A stretch of 64,000 nucleotides of DNA from positions 1-64,000 of the forward strand of contig NZ_FOQM01000020.1 of assembly GCF_900113735.1 (NCBI RefSeq). The letters run 5' to 3'. Under the pieces are notes generated by a model. That model made no database searches. It was given only the letters and a program-made list of their open reading frames with translations, and was not told where the DNA came from. Both the position numbers and the translations under genes were made by a program. The stretch comes from Bradyrhizobium sp. Gha. GTDB lineage: Bacteria; Pseudomonadota; Alphaproteobacteria; Rhizobiales; Xanthobacteraceae. Below, piece after piece: positions 44,175-52,170 of the stretch (position 1 is the first letter of the stretch; each line of letters opens with the position of its first letter).

Positions 44175-45020
44175 CTATTCCGAGGGCCGGTTGCGCTGAC
44201 GATCGCTGTAAAGCTTCATGATCGCGGCTGCGGTTTCCTCGATCGAACGCCGCGTCACGTCCAGCAACGGCCAATCGTGCTTGGCGCTCAGCTTGCGCGC
44301 AAAGGCGACCTCCTCGGTGACCGACTGCCTGTCGGTATAGCTGTCGCTGCCGGATCCCGATTCGGCGCCCATGGACAGCAGGCGGTTCTGACGTATCTGG
44401 ATCAAGCGTTCCGGCGTCGCGTGCAGGCTCACGACCAGCGGCCGGGTCAGCGTCTCCAGTTGCGCCGGAACGGGAATGCCGGGAACAAGCGGCACGTTCG
44501 CAGTGCGGATGCCGCGGTTGGCGAGATAGATCGAGGTCGGCGTTTTGGAGGTGCGGGACACACCGACCAGGACGACGTCGGCTTCCTCGAGCCCGTCGAC
44601 GTGCTGGCCGTCATCGTGGATCATCGTGTAGTTCAGCGCGTCGATGCGCTTGAAATATTCGGCATTGAGCACGTGCTGCGCACCGACGCGACCGGTGGTC
44701 GCGGCGCCGAGATAGGCTTCGAACAATTGCATGACCGGGCCGATGATCGAGAGGCTCGGCACGTTGATCGCCTTGCACTTGTCCTCGAGCCTGGAGACCA
44801 GGTCCTTCTCCAGCAGCGTGAACAGCACGATGCCAGGCGCTTCCTCGATCTCGTCGAGCACACGATCAAGCTGCTTCTGGCTGCGCACCAGGGGATAGAC
44901 ATGTTCGACCGGCGTGACGTTGGCGTATTGCGCCGCGACGGCGCGTGCGACCGTGATCAGCGTTTCGCCGGTGGAGTCGGAGACCAGGTGCAGGTGGAAA
45001 TAATTGTTCGAGGTCGGCAC
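44175..45020 (-). CDS. Pyruvate, phosphate dikinase regulatory protein (DUF299 / RP001 homologue)
   Basis: 281 residues of the DUF299 family, bifunctional kinase and phosphorylase acting on PPDK or PEP synthase. The N-terminus LHLVSDSTGETLITVARA and the P-loop GVSRTSKTPTSIYLANRG are the family signatures. This is the homologue of RP001, the conserved gene beside the Caulobacter/Rickettsia replication origin. It starts the minus-strand run maf-coaE-dnaQ and faces away from the 45021-45480 gap. Confidence 0.93.
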   Translation of the reverse strand: MPTSNNYFHLHLVSDSTGETLITVARAVAAQYANVTPVEHVYPLVRSQKQLDRVLDEIEEAPGIVLFTLLEKDLVSRLEDKCKAINVPSLSIIGPVMQLFEAYLGAATTGRVGAQHVLNAEYFKRIDALNYTMIHDDGQHVDGLEEADVVLVGVSRTSKTPTSIYLANRGIRTANVPLVPGIPVPAQLETLTRPLVVSLHATPERLIQIRQNRLLSMGAESGSGSDSYTDRQSVTEEVAFARKLSAKHDWPLLDVTRRSIEETAAAIMKLYSDRQRNRPSE

Positions 45021-45480
45021 AAAAACCCTTTGTATGGAGTCGGTGTGATCTGTGGATTTCTGTGGACCTTAACCTCTCGGAAAGGGTTGCGCGACACCAG
45101 GGGCGGGACAAGTGCCAATTTTCTTCACATCACTGCCCGTCAGAACAAGTCCGAAGCCCCGCCGACATGGACACGGGAGGGCGCGGATAACCCCCTTGAT
45201 AAGCTGCCGACAGGACGGCGCAAGCCATTGAGGCTGGCTGACTTATCGAAAGGCGCGAGAGCCCGCAGGGATATGTTGATGGATGTGAACAAGCGCGAGT
45301 GAACTTGCGGACGGAATTGCGTGAGTCCAATCCACGGTCACATAGACTCAAACCTTAAGAATCTAAGATTCTAGATTTGAGGAAGGTCCTACGGACGGAT
45401 ATGTGTGCAGGTGAGACCTTAACGGGTTCTTACTATCCCCAGACCGTCTGATGGCTGGGCGCAAAGCCGGATGCCGCGAC
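45021..45480. other. Candidate chromosomal replication origin (oriC)
   Basis: A 460-bp gap between the divergent RP001-type gene and hemJ. DnaA-box-like 9-mers (7 of 9 matches to TGTGGATAA or its complement) lie at 45051-45059, 45182-45190 and 45243-45251, with a 6 of 9 match at 45061-45069. An AT-rich stretch at 45351-45382 contains the palindrome AGAATCT-A-AGATTCT. The conserved origin gene order and the divergence of genes to both sides support an origin. The boxes are weak, so this is an inference. Confidence 0.6.
45358..45372. promoter_or_regulatory. AGAATCT-A-AGATTCT palindrome
   Basis: Perfect 7-bp arms around a single base, within the AT-rich part of the origin candidate, about 110 bp upstream of hemJ. 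It may be an operator for hemJ or an origin unwinding or binding element. Confidence 0.45.
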
Positions 45481-45915
45481 ATGTTTGAAGACGTCTATCT
45501 CTGGATCAAGGCGCTGCACGTGATCGCGGTCATCTCCTGGATGGCCGGCATGCTCTATTTGCCCAGGCTGTTCGTCTATCACTGCGAGGCCGAGGTCGGC
45601 TCGAAACAGTCCGAAACCTTCAAGATCATGGAACGCCGCCTGTTCAAGGCGATCATCAATCCCGCCATGATCGTCACCTGGCTCGCCGGGCTTTATCTCG
45701 CCTGGGCCGGCCATTGGTTCACTTTCGGCTGGCTGCACGTCAAACTGGCAATGGTCCTGGTGATGTCCGCGGTCCACGGCTTTTTTTCCCGCTGGCTGAG
45801 GGATTTCGCCGCCGACCGGCGCCCGCACGGCCAAAAATTCTTCCGTATTATCAATGAGGTGCCGACCGGCTTGATGATCATCATCGTCATCATGGTGATC
45901 GTGAAGCCGTTCTAG
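45481..45915 (+). CDS. hemJ: Protoporphyrinogen oxidase HemJ
   Basis: A 144-residue membrane protein with four helices. FEDVYLWIKALHVIAVISWMAGML contains the conserved His; LPRLFVYH, MIVTWLAGLYL, HVKLAMVLVMSAVHG and LMIIIVIMVIVKPF follow. It oxidises protoporphyrinogen IX in heme synthesis. ATG 45481 is preferred over ATG 45451 by family length. It starts the rightward run from the origin candidate. Confidence 0.94.
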   Translation: MFEDVYLWIKALHVIAVISWMAGMLYLPRLFVYHCEAEVGSKQSETFKIMERRLFKAIINPAMIVTWLAGLYLAWAGHWFTFGWLHVKLAMVLVMSAVHGFFSRWLRDFAADRRPHGQKFFRIINEVPTGLMIIIVIMVIVKPF

Positions 45916-46177
45916 GCAAAATTCCAGGCAGGAAACGTGAACGATCGCTCAGCGCTTCGGCTTGCGGAGTGGAAAGCGATTTTCTATATTGGCGATATCC
46001 CACCCAACGCAGGCGGATGTGGTTGTGTCTGAGCTCTTTTAAAGGCCGGACACCGCATCAGGTTTGAAGCCCCCACCGGCACTTAACCTTGCCAGACCTG
46101 CGGACCTTACCTTCTCACGTCCGCATTTCAGAGCCTCCTCGCACCCCCTCCCAAGGTTACCCCACAGGACCACCCCA

Positions 46178-47443
46178 ATGCGGGAAATTAAACTCCAGGA
46201 CCTCAAGTCGAAGACGCCGGCCGAGCTCGTCTCGTTCGCGGAAGAGAATGGGGTCGAGAATGCCAGCACCATGCGCAAGCAGGAGCTGCTGTTCGCCATC
46301 CTCAAGCAGCTCGCGCTCGCAGAAACCGACATCGTCGGTGAGGGCGTCGTCGAGGTGCTGTCCGACGGCTTCGGCTTCCTCCGCTCGCCCGATGCCAATT
46401 ATCTGCCGGGCCCAGATGATATCTACGTCTCGCCTTCGCAGATCCGCCGCTTCGGCCTGCGCACCGGCGACACCATCGAAGGCCATATCCGCAGCCCGAA
46501 AGAGGGCGAACGTTATTTCGCGCTGCTGAAGGTCAACACGCTCAATTTCGAGGACCCGGAAAAGGCCAAGCACAAGGTCAATTTCGATAACCTCACACCG
46601 CTGTTTCCGAATCAGCGTTTCCGCATGGAAATCGACGATCCGACGCGGAAAGACCTGTCTGCACGCGTGATCGACATCGTCGCACCGATCGGCAAGGGCC
46701 AGCGCGCGTTGATCGTGGCGCCGCCCCGCACGGGTAAAACCGTGCTGATGCAGAATATCGCGCATTCGATCACTGCGAATCACCCGGATTGCTACCTGAT
46801 CGTGCTGCTGATCGACGAGCGTCCGGAAGAAGTCACTGACATGCAGCGCTCGGTGAAGGGCGAGGTCGTATCGTCGACCTTTGACGAACCGGCCGTGCGT
46901 CACGTCCAGGTCGCCGAAATGGTGATCGAAAAAGCCAAGCGCTTGGTCGAGCATGGCCGCGACGTCGTCATCCTGCTCGATTCGATCACGCGCCTTGGCC
47001 GTGCCTACAACACCGTGGTGCCGTCGTCAGGCAAGGTGCTGACCGGCGGTGTCGACGCCAACGCGCTGCAGCGGCCGAAGCGTTTCTTCGGTGCCGCCCG
47101 CAACATCGAGGAGGGCGGCTCGCTGACCATCATCGCGACCGCGCTGGTCGATACCGGCAGCCGCATGGACGAAGTCATCTTCGAAGAGTTCAAGGGCACC
47201 GGTAACTCGGAACTCATCCTGGACCGGAAGGTCTCGGACAAGCGTACCTTCCCGGCGATCGACATCTCGCGCTCCGGCACCCGCAAGGAGGAGCTCATCA
47301 CCGATCCGCAGGTGCTCAAGAAGATGTACGTGCTCCGCCGCATCCTGAATCCAATGGGCACAATGGACGCGATCGATTTCCTGCTCGACAAGCTGCGCTC
47401 GACCAAGAGCAATTCGGAGTTCTTCGATTCCATGAATACCTGA
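46178..47443 (+). CDS. rho: Transcription termination factor Rho
   Basis: 421 residues. The N-terminal helix bundle MREIKLQDLKSKTPAELVSFAE and the cold-shock-like RNA-binding domain (EVLSDGFGFLRSPDANYLPGPDDIYVSPSQIRRF) precede the RecA-like ATPase with Walker A PPRTGKTVL, Walker B VVILLDSITRLGRAYN and C-terminal LDKLRSTKSNSEF. ATG 46178 is preferred over an upstream frame start at 46064. The 262-bp leader may carry an autoregulatory Rho site, but I cannot identify one. A hairpin with T-run follows. Confidence 0.97.
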   Translation: MREIKLQDLKSKTPAELVSFAEENGVENASTMRKQELLFAILKQLALAETDIVGEGVVEVLSDGFGFLRSPDANYLPGPDDIYVSPSQIRRFGLRTGDTIEGHIRSPKEGERYFALLKVNTLNFEDPEKAKHKVNFDNLTPLFPNQRFRMEIDDPTRKDLSARVIDIVAPIGKGQRALIVAPPRTGKTVLMQNIAHSITANHPDCYLIVLLIDERPEEVTDMQRSVKGEVVSSTFDEPAVRHVQVAEMVIEKAKRLVEHGRDVVILLDSITRLGRAYNTVVPSSGKVLTGGVDANALQRPKRFFGAARNIEEGGSLTIIATALVDTGSRMDEVIFEEFKGTGNSELILDRKVSDKRTFPAIDISRSGTRKEELITDPQVLKKMYVLRRILNPMGTMDAIDFLLDKLRSTKSNSEFFDSMNT

Positions 47444-47466
47444 CCAGGATGCATCAAAAGATCAGA

Positions 47467-47490
47467 GGGCGCCTTCGGGCGCCCTTTTTT
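47467..47490 (+). terminator. Intrinsic terminator of rho
   Basis: GGGCGCC-TTCG-GGCGCCC followed by TTTTTT, 23 bp after the rho stop codon. Perfect 7-bp stem, the clearest Rho-independent terminator in the window. Confidence 0.9.
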
Positions 47491-47581
47491 CTGCGGCTTT
47501 GCTGCGGCAAATGTGCAGCCATGGGGATAGAGTGCTACCCTTCTAAGACTTTGGTTTTTCTAAAAAAATACTGACCTGGCG

Positions 47582-47679
47582 CGAGCCGAAACCGGCTCGA
47601 GTCCGTGAAGATGCAGCAAAATGCTGCGGTCCATATTGCGATGCAACAAAGGTGGATGCTGCGGATTTGCACCGCAGCA
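47582..47679 (+). promoter_or_regulatory. Cluster of three perfect inverted repeats before mnmE
   Basis: CGAGCCG-AAAC-CGGCTCG (47582-47599), GCAGCA-AAA-TGCTGC (47613-47627) and TGCTGCGG-ATTTGCA-CCGCAGCA (47657-47679) lie 66-163 bp upstream of the mnmE start. The last two share a TGC-rich core. They may form a structured leader or operators. The rest of the rho-mnmE gap (47444-47744) holds only the terminator at 47467-47490. Confidence 0.6.
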
Positions 47680-47744
47680 AAGTGGGGGGCTGGCGTCGAA
47701 CAACGCGCCGTTTGCGTTTTGGTCTGGACCCGGACAAATAAGCC

Positions 47745-49067
47745 ATGCACCCGCGAGATCAGACCATCTTTGCGCTGTCGTCCGGCCGTCTGCCGAGCGC
47801 GATCGCCATGGTGCGCGTGTCGGGCCCGCGGGCTAGCCTGGTGCTGACGACTCTCGCGGGCAAATTGCCGGCCCCGCGGCAGACCAGTCGCCGGCTGCTG
47901 CGTGACAGCGCGGGCCAACAGATCGACGACGCGGTCGTACTCTGGTTTCCCGGGCCGGGCAGTGCAACCGGCGAGGACGTCGCCGAATTCCATGTTCATG
48001 GCGGCCGCGCGGTGCTGGCCGCGCTCCTCGCAGCTATTTCTGAGATTCCGAATACCCGCGCGGCCGAGCCCGGCGAGTTCACCCGGCGCGCCTTCGAGAA
48101 CGGCAAGCTCGACCTCGTCGAAGCGGAGGGCCTCGACGATCTCATCCACGCCGACACCGAGCGCCAACGTCGCCAGGCACTGCGCCAGCTGCAGGGCCTG
48201 CTCGGCGATCGCGCGCGCGACTGGCGCGAGCGCATCATCGAAGCCTCGGCACTGATCGAAGCCGGAATCGATTTTTCCGATGAAGGCGATGTGCCTGCGG
48301 AATTGAGGGCGCCGGCCGTGAAGGCGATCGAAGCGTTGCACGATGAGATTGCAAAGGCCCTCGCGGCACAGGGACATTCTGAACGCCTGCGCGACGGCCT
48401 GGTGGTCGCGATCGCGGGCGAGCCGAATGTCGGAAAATCGACGTTGATGAATCAGCTCGCCCGCCGCGACGTCGCGATCGTCTCGCCCCACGCCGGCACC
48501 ACGCGCGACGTGATCGAGGTGCAGCTCGACCTCGATGGCTATCCCGTTACTGTCATCGACACGGCCGGCATTCGCGAGACCGACGATCCCATCGAGCAGG
48601 AGGGCGTGCGCCGCGCGCGGGCGAGGGCCGATGACGCGGACCTCGTCCTTTGGCTGGTGGACGGAAAGAGTGCCGTTGATCCCGCGACGAAATCGCGCAA
48701 TCGGCCCGGCCCGGTCTGGATCGTGCGCAACAAGATCGATCTCGGAGCGGGCGGCGTCCAGAGCGAGTTCCGAATCTCGGCAAGCCGCGGCGATGGCATT
48801 CCTGAATTGGTCGAGTCCCTCGTGAAATTCGCCGCGGACTTCTTCGGAACCACTGAAGGGGCATTGGTGACCCGGGCTCGCCAACGAGATCTGTTGAGCC
48901 GAGCTGCTGGCAGCTTGCGCCGGAGTCTGGAGCTTGTAGAAGATGGCGAAGAACTCGCCGCCGAAGAGCTGCGTACCGCAGCCTATGCCCTGGGTCGGCT
49001 GCTGGGCCGGGTCGACGTCGAGGACGTCCTTGGGGCCATTTTCCAGAAATTTTGCATCGGAAAGTAG
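47745..49067 (+). CDS. mnmE: tRNA modification GTPase MnmE
   Basis: 440 residues. The N-terminal tetrahydrofolate-binding domain (TIFALSSGRLPSAIAMVRVSG) precedes a G domain with GEPNVGKSTLMNQLARRD (G1), DTAGIRET (G3) and RNKIDL (G4), and a C-terminal CIGK motif. MnmE partners MnmG in modifying wobble uridine 34. The gene precedes mnmG. A 12-bp hairpin begins in its stop codon. Confidence 0.97.
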   Translation: MHPRDQTIFALSSGRLPSAIAMVRVSGPRASLVLTTLAGKLPAPRQTSRRLLRDSAGQQIDDAVVLWFPGPGSATGEDVAEFHVHGGRAVLAALLAAISEIPNTRAAEPGEFTRRAFENGKLDLVEAEGLDDLIHADTERQRRQALRQLQGLLGDRARDWRERIIEASALIEAGIDFSDEGDVPAELRAPAVKAIEALHDEIAKALAAQGHSERLRDGLVVAIAGEPNVGKSTLMNQLARRDVAIVSPHAGTTRDVIEVQLDLDGYPVTVIDTAGIRETDDPIEQEGVRRARARADDADLVLWLVDGKSAVDPATKSRNRPGPVWIVRNKIDLGAGGVQSEFRISASRGDGIPELVESLVKFAADFFGTTEGALVTRARQRDLLSRAAGSLRRSLELVEDGEELAAEELRTAAYALGRLLGRVDVEDVLGAIFQKFCIGK

Positions 49068-49096
49068 CGCTAGTTCTTCAATGTAGAACTAGCGCT
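49066..49096 (+). terminator. Perfect 12-bp hairpin at the end of mnmE
   Basis: AGCGCTAGTTCT-TCAATGT-AGAACTAGCGCT starts within the stop codon of mnmE. Only TGTT follows, so T-run support is weak; it may be a terminator or RNA-stabilising structure. Confidence 0.6.
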
Positions 49097-49110
49097 TGTT
49101 CCATTGCTTG

Positions 49111-49126
49111 TGTTTCACGTGAAACA
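49111..49126. promoter_or_regulatory. parS site 1 (exact)
   Basis: TGTTTCACGTGAAACA, the full 16-bp consensus recognised by chromosomal ParB. Confidence 0.93.
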
Positions 49127-49138
49127 TTTGGGCGGCCC

Positions 49139-49154
49139 TATTTCACGTGAAACA
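49139..49154. promoter_or_regulatory. parS site 2
   Basis: TATTTCACGTGAAACA, one mismatch (second base) from the consensus, 12 bp after site 1. Confidence 0.88.
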
Positions 49155-49201
49155 CCAGCGCTTCGCGAGCCAGCTGTGGTTGTTTCGCCACGCTCTATCC
49201 G

Positions 49202-49290
49202 CGTCATTGCGAGGAGCCCTAGCGACGAAGCAAATCCAGACCCTCCTGCCGAGTGATTCTGGATTGCTTCCCTTCGGCCGCAATGACGGG
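49202..49290. repeat. Palindromic repeat (CGTCATTGCGAG family)
   Basis: CGTCATTGCGAG at the left and CCGCAATGACGG at the right; inner TCCAGA...TCTGGATTGC halves are inverted. The copy is between parS sites 2 and 3. Related copies lie at 54122-54202 and 61211-61233. Confidence 0.88.
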
Positions 49291-49408
49291 TGCGGCGCGG
49301 CGAGACGGCTCATGACCAGCGTCGTGCCAGCGCCAGCTTGTTTTACGTAAAGGATGCCCCACGCCCACCTACTATCCATGGGGTTGTTTTGCGCGAAGCC
49401 GCGGCGCC

Positions 49409-49424
49409 CGTTTCACGTGAAACA
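49409..49424. promoter_or_regulatory. parS site 3
   Basis: CGTTTCACGTGAAACA, one mismatch (first base) from the consensus, 57 bp before the mnmG start. Confidence 0.88.
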
Positions 49425-49480
49425 CCATCTCACCCAGTTTCCACTTCCGGCTTTCAACCCTCTGAGCTAGAAGTCCGCTC

Positions 49481-51358
49481 ATGCGATCAGAGCGAGAGAG
49501 TTACGACGTCATCGTCATTGGCGGCGGCCACGCCGGCTGTGAAGCCGCGGCTGCGGCCGCCCGAATGGGTGCTGCGACCGCTCTGGTGACGCATCGTTTC
49601 GCCACGGTCGGCGCGATGTCCTGCAACCCCGCCATCGGAGGTCTGGGGAAGGGCCATCTGGTCCGTGAGGTTGATGCCCTCGACGGTCTGATGGGCCGGG
49701 TCGGCGATGCCGGCGGTATCCAGTTTCGCGTCCTCAATCGCCGCAAGGGTCCTGCTGTTCGCGGTCCCCGGGCCCAGGCCGACCGGAAGCTCTATGCGGC
49801 GGCCATGCAGGCCGCGATCCGGGAGACTGATGGCCTTTCTGTCATCGAAGGCGAGGCCGACGAGCTGATCGTGGTCGAGGGACGGGTCACCGGACTGCGG
49901 CTGGCGGATGGCCACGAGCTCCGGGCAGGGGCTGTGGTCGTCACCACCGGCACCTTCCTGCGCGGTCTGATCCATCTTGGTGAGAAGAACTGGCCAGCCG
50001 GCCGGGTCGGCGAAGCGCCCGCGATGGGTCTTTCCGCCTCCTTTGAGCGTGCCGGTTTCACACTGGGACGGCTCAAGACCGGCACTCCACCACGTCTTGA
50101 TGGCGCGACCATCGACTGGTCTGCGGTCGAGATGCAGCCCGGGGACGAGCCACCGGAACCGTTCTCGGTGATGACCGGGCGGATCACGACCCCACAGATC
50201 CAGTGCGGGATCACCCGGACGACATCGGTGACCCATAAGGTGATCCGGGCCAACGTCCATCGCTCCCCGATGTACTCCGGCCAGATCAAGAGCTCGGGGC
50301 CGCGCTATTGCCCGTCGATCGAGGATAAGATCGTCCGCTTCGGCGACCGTGACGGCCACCAGATCTTCCTGGAGCCGGAAGGGCTGGACGATACCACCGT
50401 CTATCCCAACGGCATCTCGACCTCCCTCCCGGAGGAGGTCCAGCTCGCGATCCTCGCCAGCATCCCCGGTTTGGAGCGGGTGAAGATGGTCCGTCCGGGC
50501 TACGCCATCGAATACGACCACATCGATCCCCGCGAGCTCGATCCGACCCTCCAGACCAAGCGTCTGCGCGGTCTCTTCCTGGCGGGACAGATCAACGGCA
50601 CCACGGGATATGAGGAAGCTGCGGGCCAAGGCATCGTTGCCGGTCTTAATGCAGCCCTCTGCGCCAGCGGGGCTGCTCTCACTGTGTTCGACAGGGCGGA
50701 CGGCTACCTCGGCGTGATGGTCGACGACCTTGTCACCCGCGGTATCAGCGAGCCCTATCGAATGTTCACCTCGCGGGCCGAGTATCGGCTGACCTTGCGG
50801 GCGGACAATGCCGATCAGCGCCTGACGGAGAAGGGGATCGCTCTCGGCTGCGTCGGCAGTGCCCGAATCCAATTCCACCGAACCAAGATGGACGCCTTGA
50901 ACGCGGCCCGAGCTCTCTCGAAGTCCCTGACCATCACCCCGAACGAGGCGATCAAGCACGGATTGTCTCTGAACCGGGATGGTCAGCGGCGCTCGGCCTT
51001 CGAGCTGATGGCCTATCCTGATATCGGCTGGCGCCAGGTCCGGGCGATCTGGCCGGAGCTGTCCGCTATCGACCCGGTGATCGCGGCCCATCTCGAGATC
51101 GACGCCAAATACGATGTCTATCTGGAACGCCAGAGTGCCGATGTCGAGGCTTTCAGGCGCGACGAGGGGATGGTGCTGTCGGAAGTCGACTACAGCCAAG
51201 TCCCCGGTCTCTCCAACGAGGTCCGGGCCAAGTTGGAGAAAGCGCGGCCGTTCACAGTCGGACAGGCTGGCCGGATCGACGGAATGACGCCGGCCGCCCT
51301 CGGCATCCTTGCGGCCTATCTTCGCCGCGAGGCGCGGAAGTCCAAAGCAATCGCATAG
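49481..51358 (+). CDS. mnmG: tRNA modification enzyme MnmG (GidA)
   Basis: A 625-residue FAD protein that, with MnmE, adds the carboxymethylaminomethyl group at uridine 34 of certain tRNAs. The FAD-binding GGGHAGCEAAAAAARMG-type N-terminus, SCNPAIGGLGKGHLVREVDALDG, and the C-terminal LEKARPFTVGQAGRIDGMTPAALGILAAYLRR region are canonical. Start codon ATG 49481. The next parS lies 2 bp after the stop. Confidence 0.98.
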   Translation: MRSERESYDVIVIGGGHAGCEAAAAAARMGAATALVTHRFATVGAMSCNPAIGGLGKGHLVREVDALDGLMGRVGDAGGIQFRVLNRRKGPAVRGPRAQADRKLYAAAMQAAIRETDGLSVIEGEADELIVVEGRVTGLRLADGHELRAGAVVVTTGTFLRGLIHLGEKNWPAGRVGEAPAMGLSASFERAGFTLGRLKTGTPPRLDGATIDWSAVEMQPGDEPPEPFSVMTGRITTPQIQCGITRTTSVTHKVIRANVHRSPMYSGQIKSSGPRYCPSIEDKIVRFGDRDGHQIFLEPEGLDDTTVYPNGISTSLPEEVQLAILASIPGLERVKMVRPGYAIEYDHIDPRELDPTLQTKRLRGLFLAGQINGTTGYEEAAGQGIVAGLNAALCASGAALTVFDRADGYLGVMVDDLVTRGISEPYRMFTSRAEYRLTLRADNADQRLTEKGIALGCVGSARIQFHRTKMDALNAARALSKSLTITPNEAIKHGLSLNRDGQRRSAFELMAYPDIGWRQVRAIWPELSAIDPVIAAHLEIDAKYDVYLERQSADVEAFRRDEGMVLSEVDYSQVPGLSNEVRAKLEKARPFTVGQAGRIDGMTPAALGILAAYLRREARKSKAIA

Positions 51359-51359
51359 G

Positions 51360-51375
51360 CGTTTCACGTGAAACA
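51360..51375. promoter_or_regulatory. parS site 4, spans the putative rsmG start codon
   Basis: CGTTTCACGTGAAACA, one mismatch from consensus. The GTG at 51368-51370 inside it is the first start codon of the rsmG frame. Confidence 0.88.
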
Positions 51376-52141
51376 GCGCGGACCGGGCGGGGACAGGCCG
51401 CAATCGCGACGACCCGGAGCGGGTGAGGGCGACAGGCGTCGAACCGATCCGGGGTCGGCCAAGCTGAAGATCGACAAGGCCGGCGCCAATGATCAGGCGC
51501 TTGATTCCATCATCGCCGCCGACAAGCGCACCGCGTTGAAGCTCGCGCCCGTTTCACATGAAACGGAGGCGCGGCTCGATCGCTACATCACGCTGCTCCG
51601 GGAGTGGCAGGCCAAGACCAATCTGGTCGCGCCCTCGACCCTGCCGCAGCTCTGGACCCGGCACATCGCCGACTCGCTTCAACTCGTCGATCTCGCACCC
51701 TCAGCGACACGCTGGGCCGACCTCGGCAGCGGTGGCGGCTTTCCCGGCGTCGTGCTGGCTTGCGCCATGGCGGGGACTCCAGGTGCGAGCGTGCACCTGG
51801 TCGAGCGAATCGCCAAGAAGGCCGCTTTCCTACGCGAAGCTGTTCGCATCACCACATCTCCGGGGGTCGTACATCTCGCCGAGATCGGGGATAATGTGGA
51901 TAGAATCACCGGCCCTGTCGATTGCGTCACCGCCCGCGCGCTGGCTCCGCTACATCAACTCATCGGCTTTGCGGAGCCGCTGCTGCGTCAAGGCGCAAAG
52001 GCGTTATTTCCGAAGGGTCAAGATGTAGAGGCTGAATTGACCGAAGCCGCTAAATATTGGAATATTCAGCCGCAACTCCACCGAAGCCGGACGGGCGATG
52101 GCTGGATCGTCGAGCTGACTTCAGTTGAACGGCGCGCCTGA
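51368..52141 (+). CDS. rsmG: 16S rRNA (guanine(527)-N7)-methyltransferase
   Basis: Up to 257 residues from GTG 51368, longer than the usual roughly 215 of RsmG/GidB. The extra N-terminus is Arg/Gly/Pro-rich and low in complexity, so translation may begin later at a non-ATG codon. The core has VSHETEARLDRYITLLREWQAKTNLVAPSTLP, then SAM motif I DLGSGGGFPGVVLA, and DCVTARALAPL. It modifies G527 in the 530 loop. A degenerate parS is inside it, at the VSHET codons. It lies 30 bp before parA. Confidence 0.9.
   Translation: MKQRGPGGDRPQSRRPGAGEGDRRRTDPGSAKLKIDKAGANDQALDSIIAADKRTALKLAPVSHETEARLDRYITLLREWQAKTNLVAPSTLPQLWTRHIADSLQLVDLAPSATRWADLGSGGGFPGVVLACAMAGTPGASVHLVERIAKKAAFLREAVRITTSPGVVHLAEIGDNVDRITGPVDCVTARALAPLHQLIGFAEPLLRQGAKALFPKGQDVEAELTEAAKYWNIQPQLHRSRTGDGWIVELTSVERRA
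51550..51565. promoter_or_regulatory. parS-like site 5, inside rsmG
   Basis: CGTTTCACATGAAACG, three mismatches from the consensus, encoding V-S-H-E-T. The usual rsmG residue set VSRET is encoded by exact parS sequence in relatives I recall, so this looks like a decayed copy. Confidence 0.6.
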
Positions 52142-52170
52142 GGCGCCAGGGGTTGAGTTGGGGAATTTCG

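Larger units (their letters stand above)
49068..49480. other. Intergenic region mnmE-mnmG with parS sites and a repeat
   Basis: 413 bp without a gene. It contains the tail of the hairpin that begins inside the mnmE stop codon (49066-49096), three parS-like palindromes (49111-49126, 49139-49154, 49409-49424) and a palindromic repeat (49202-49290). Confidence 0.8.
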
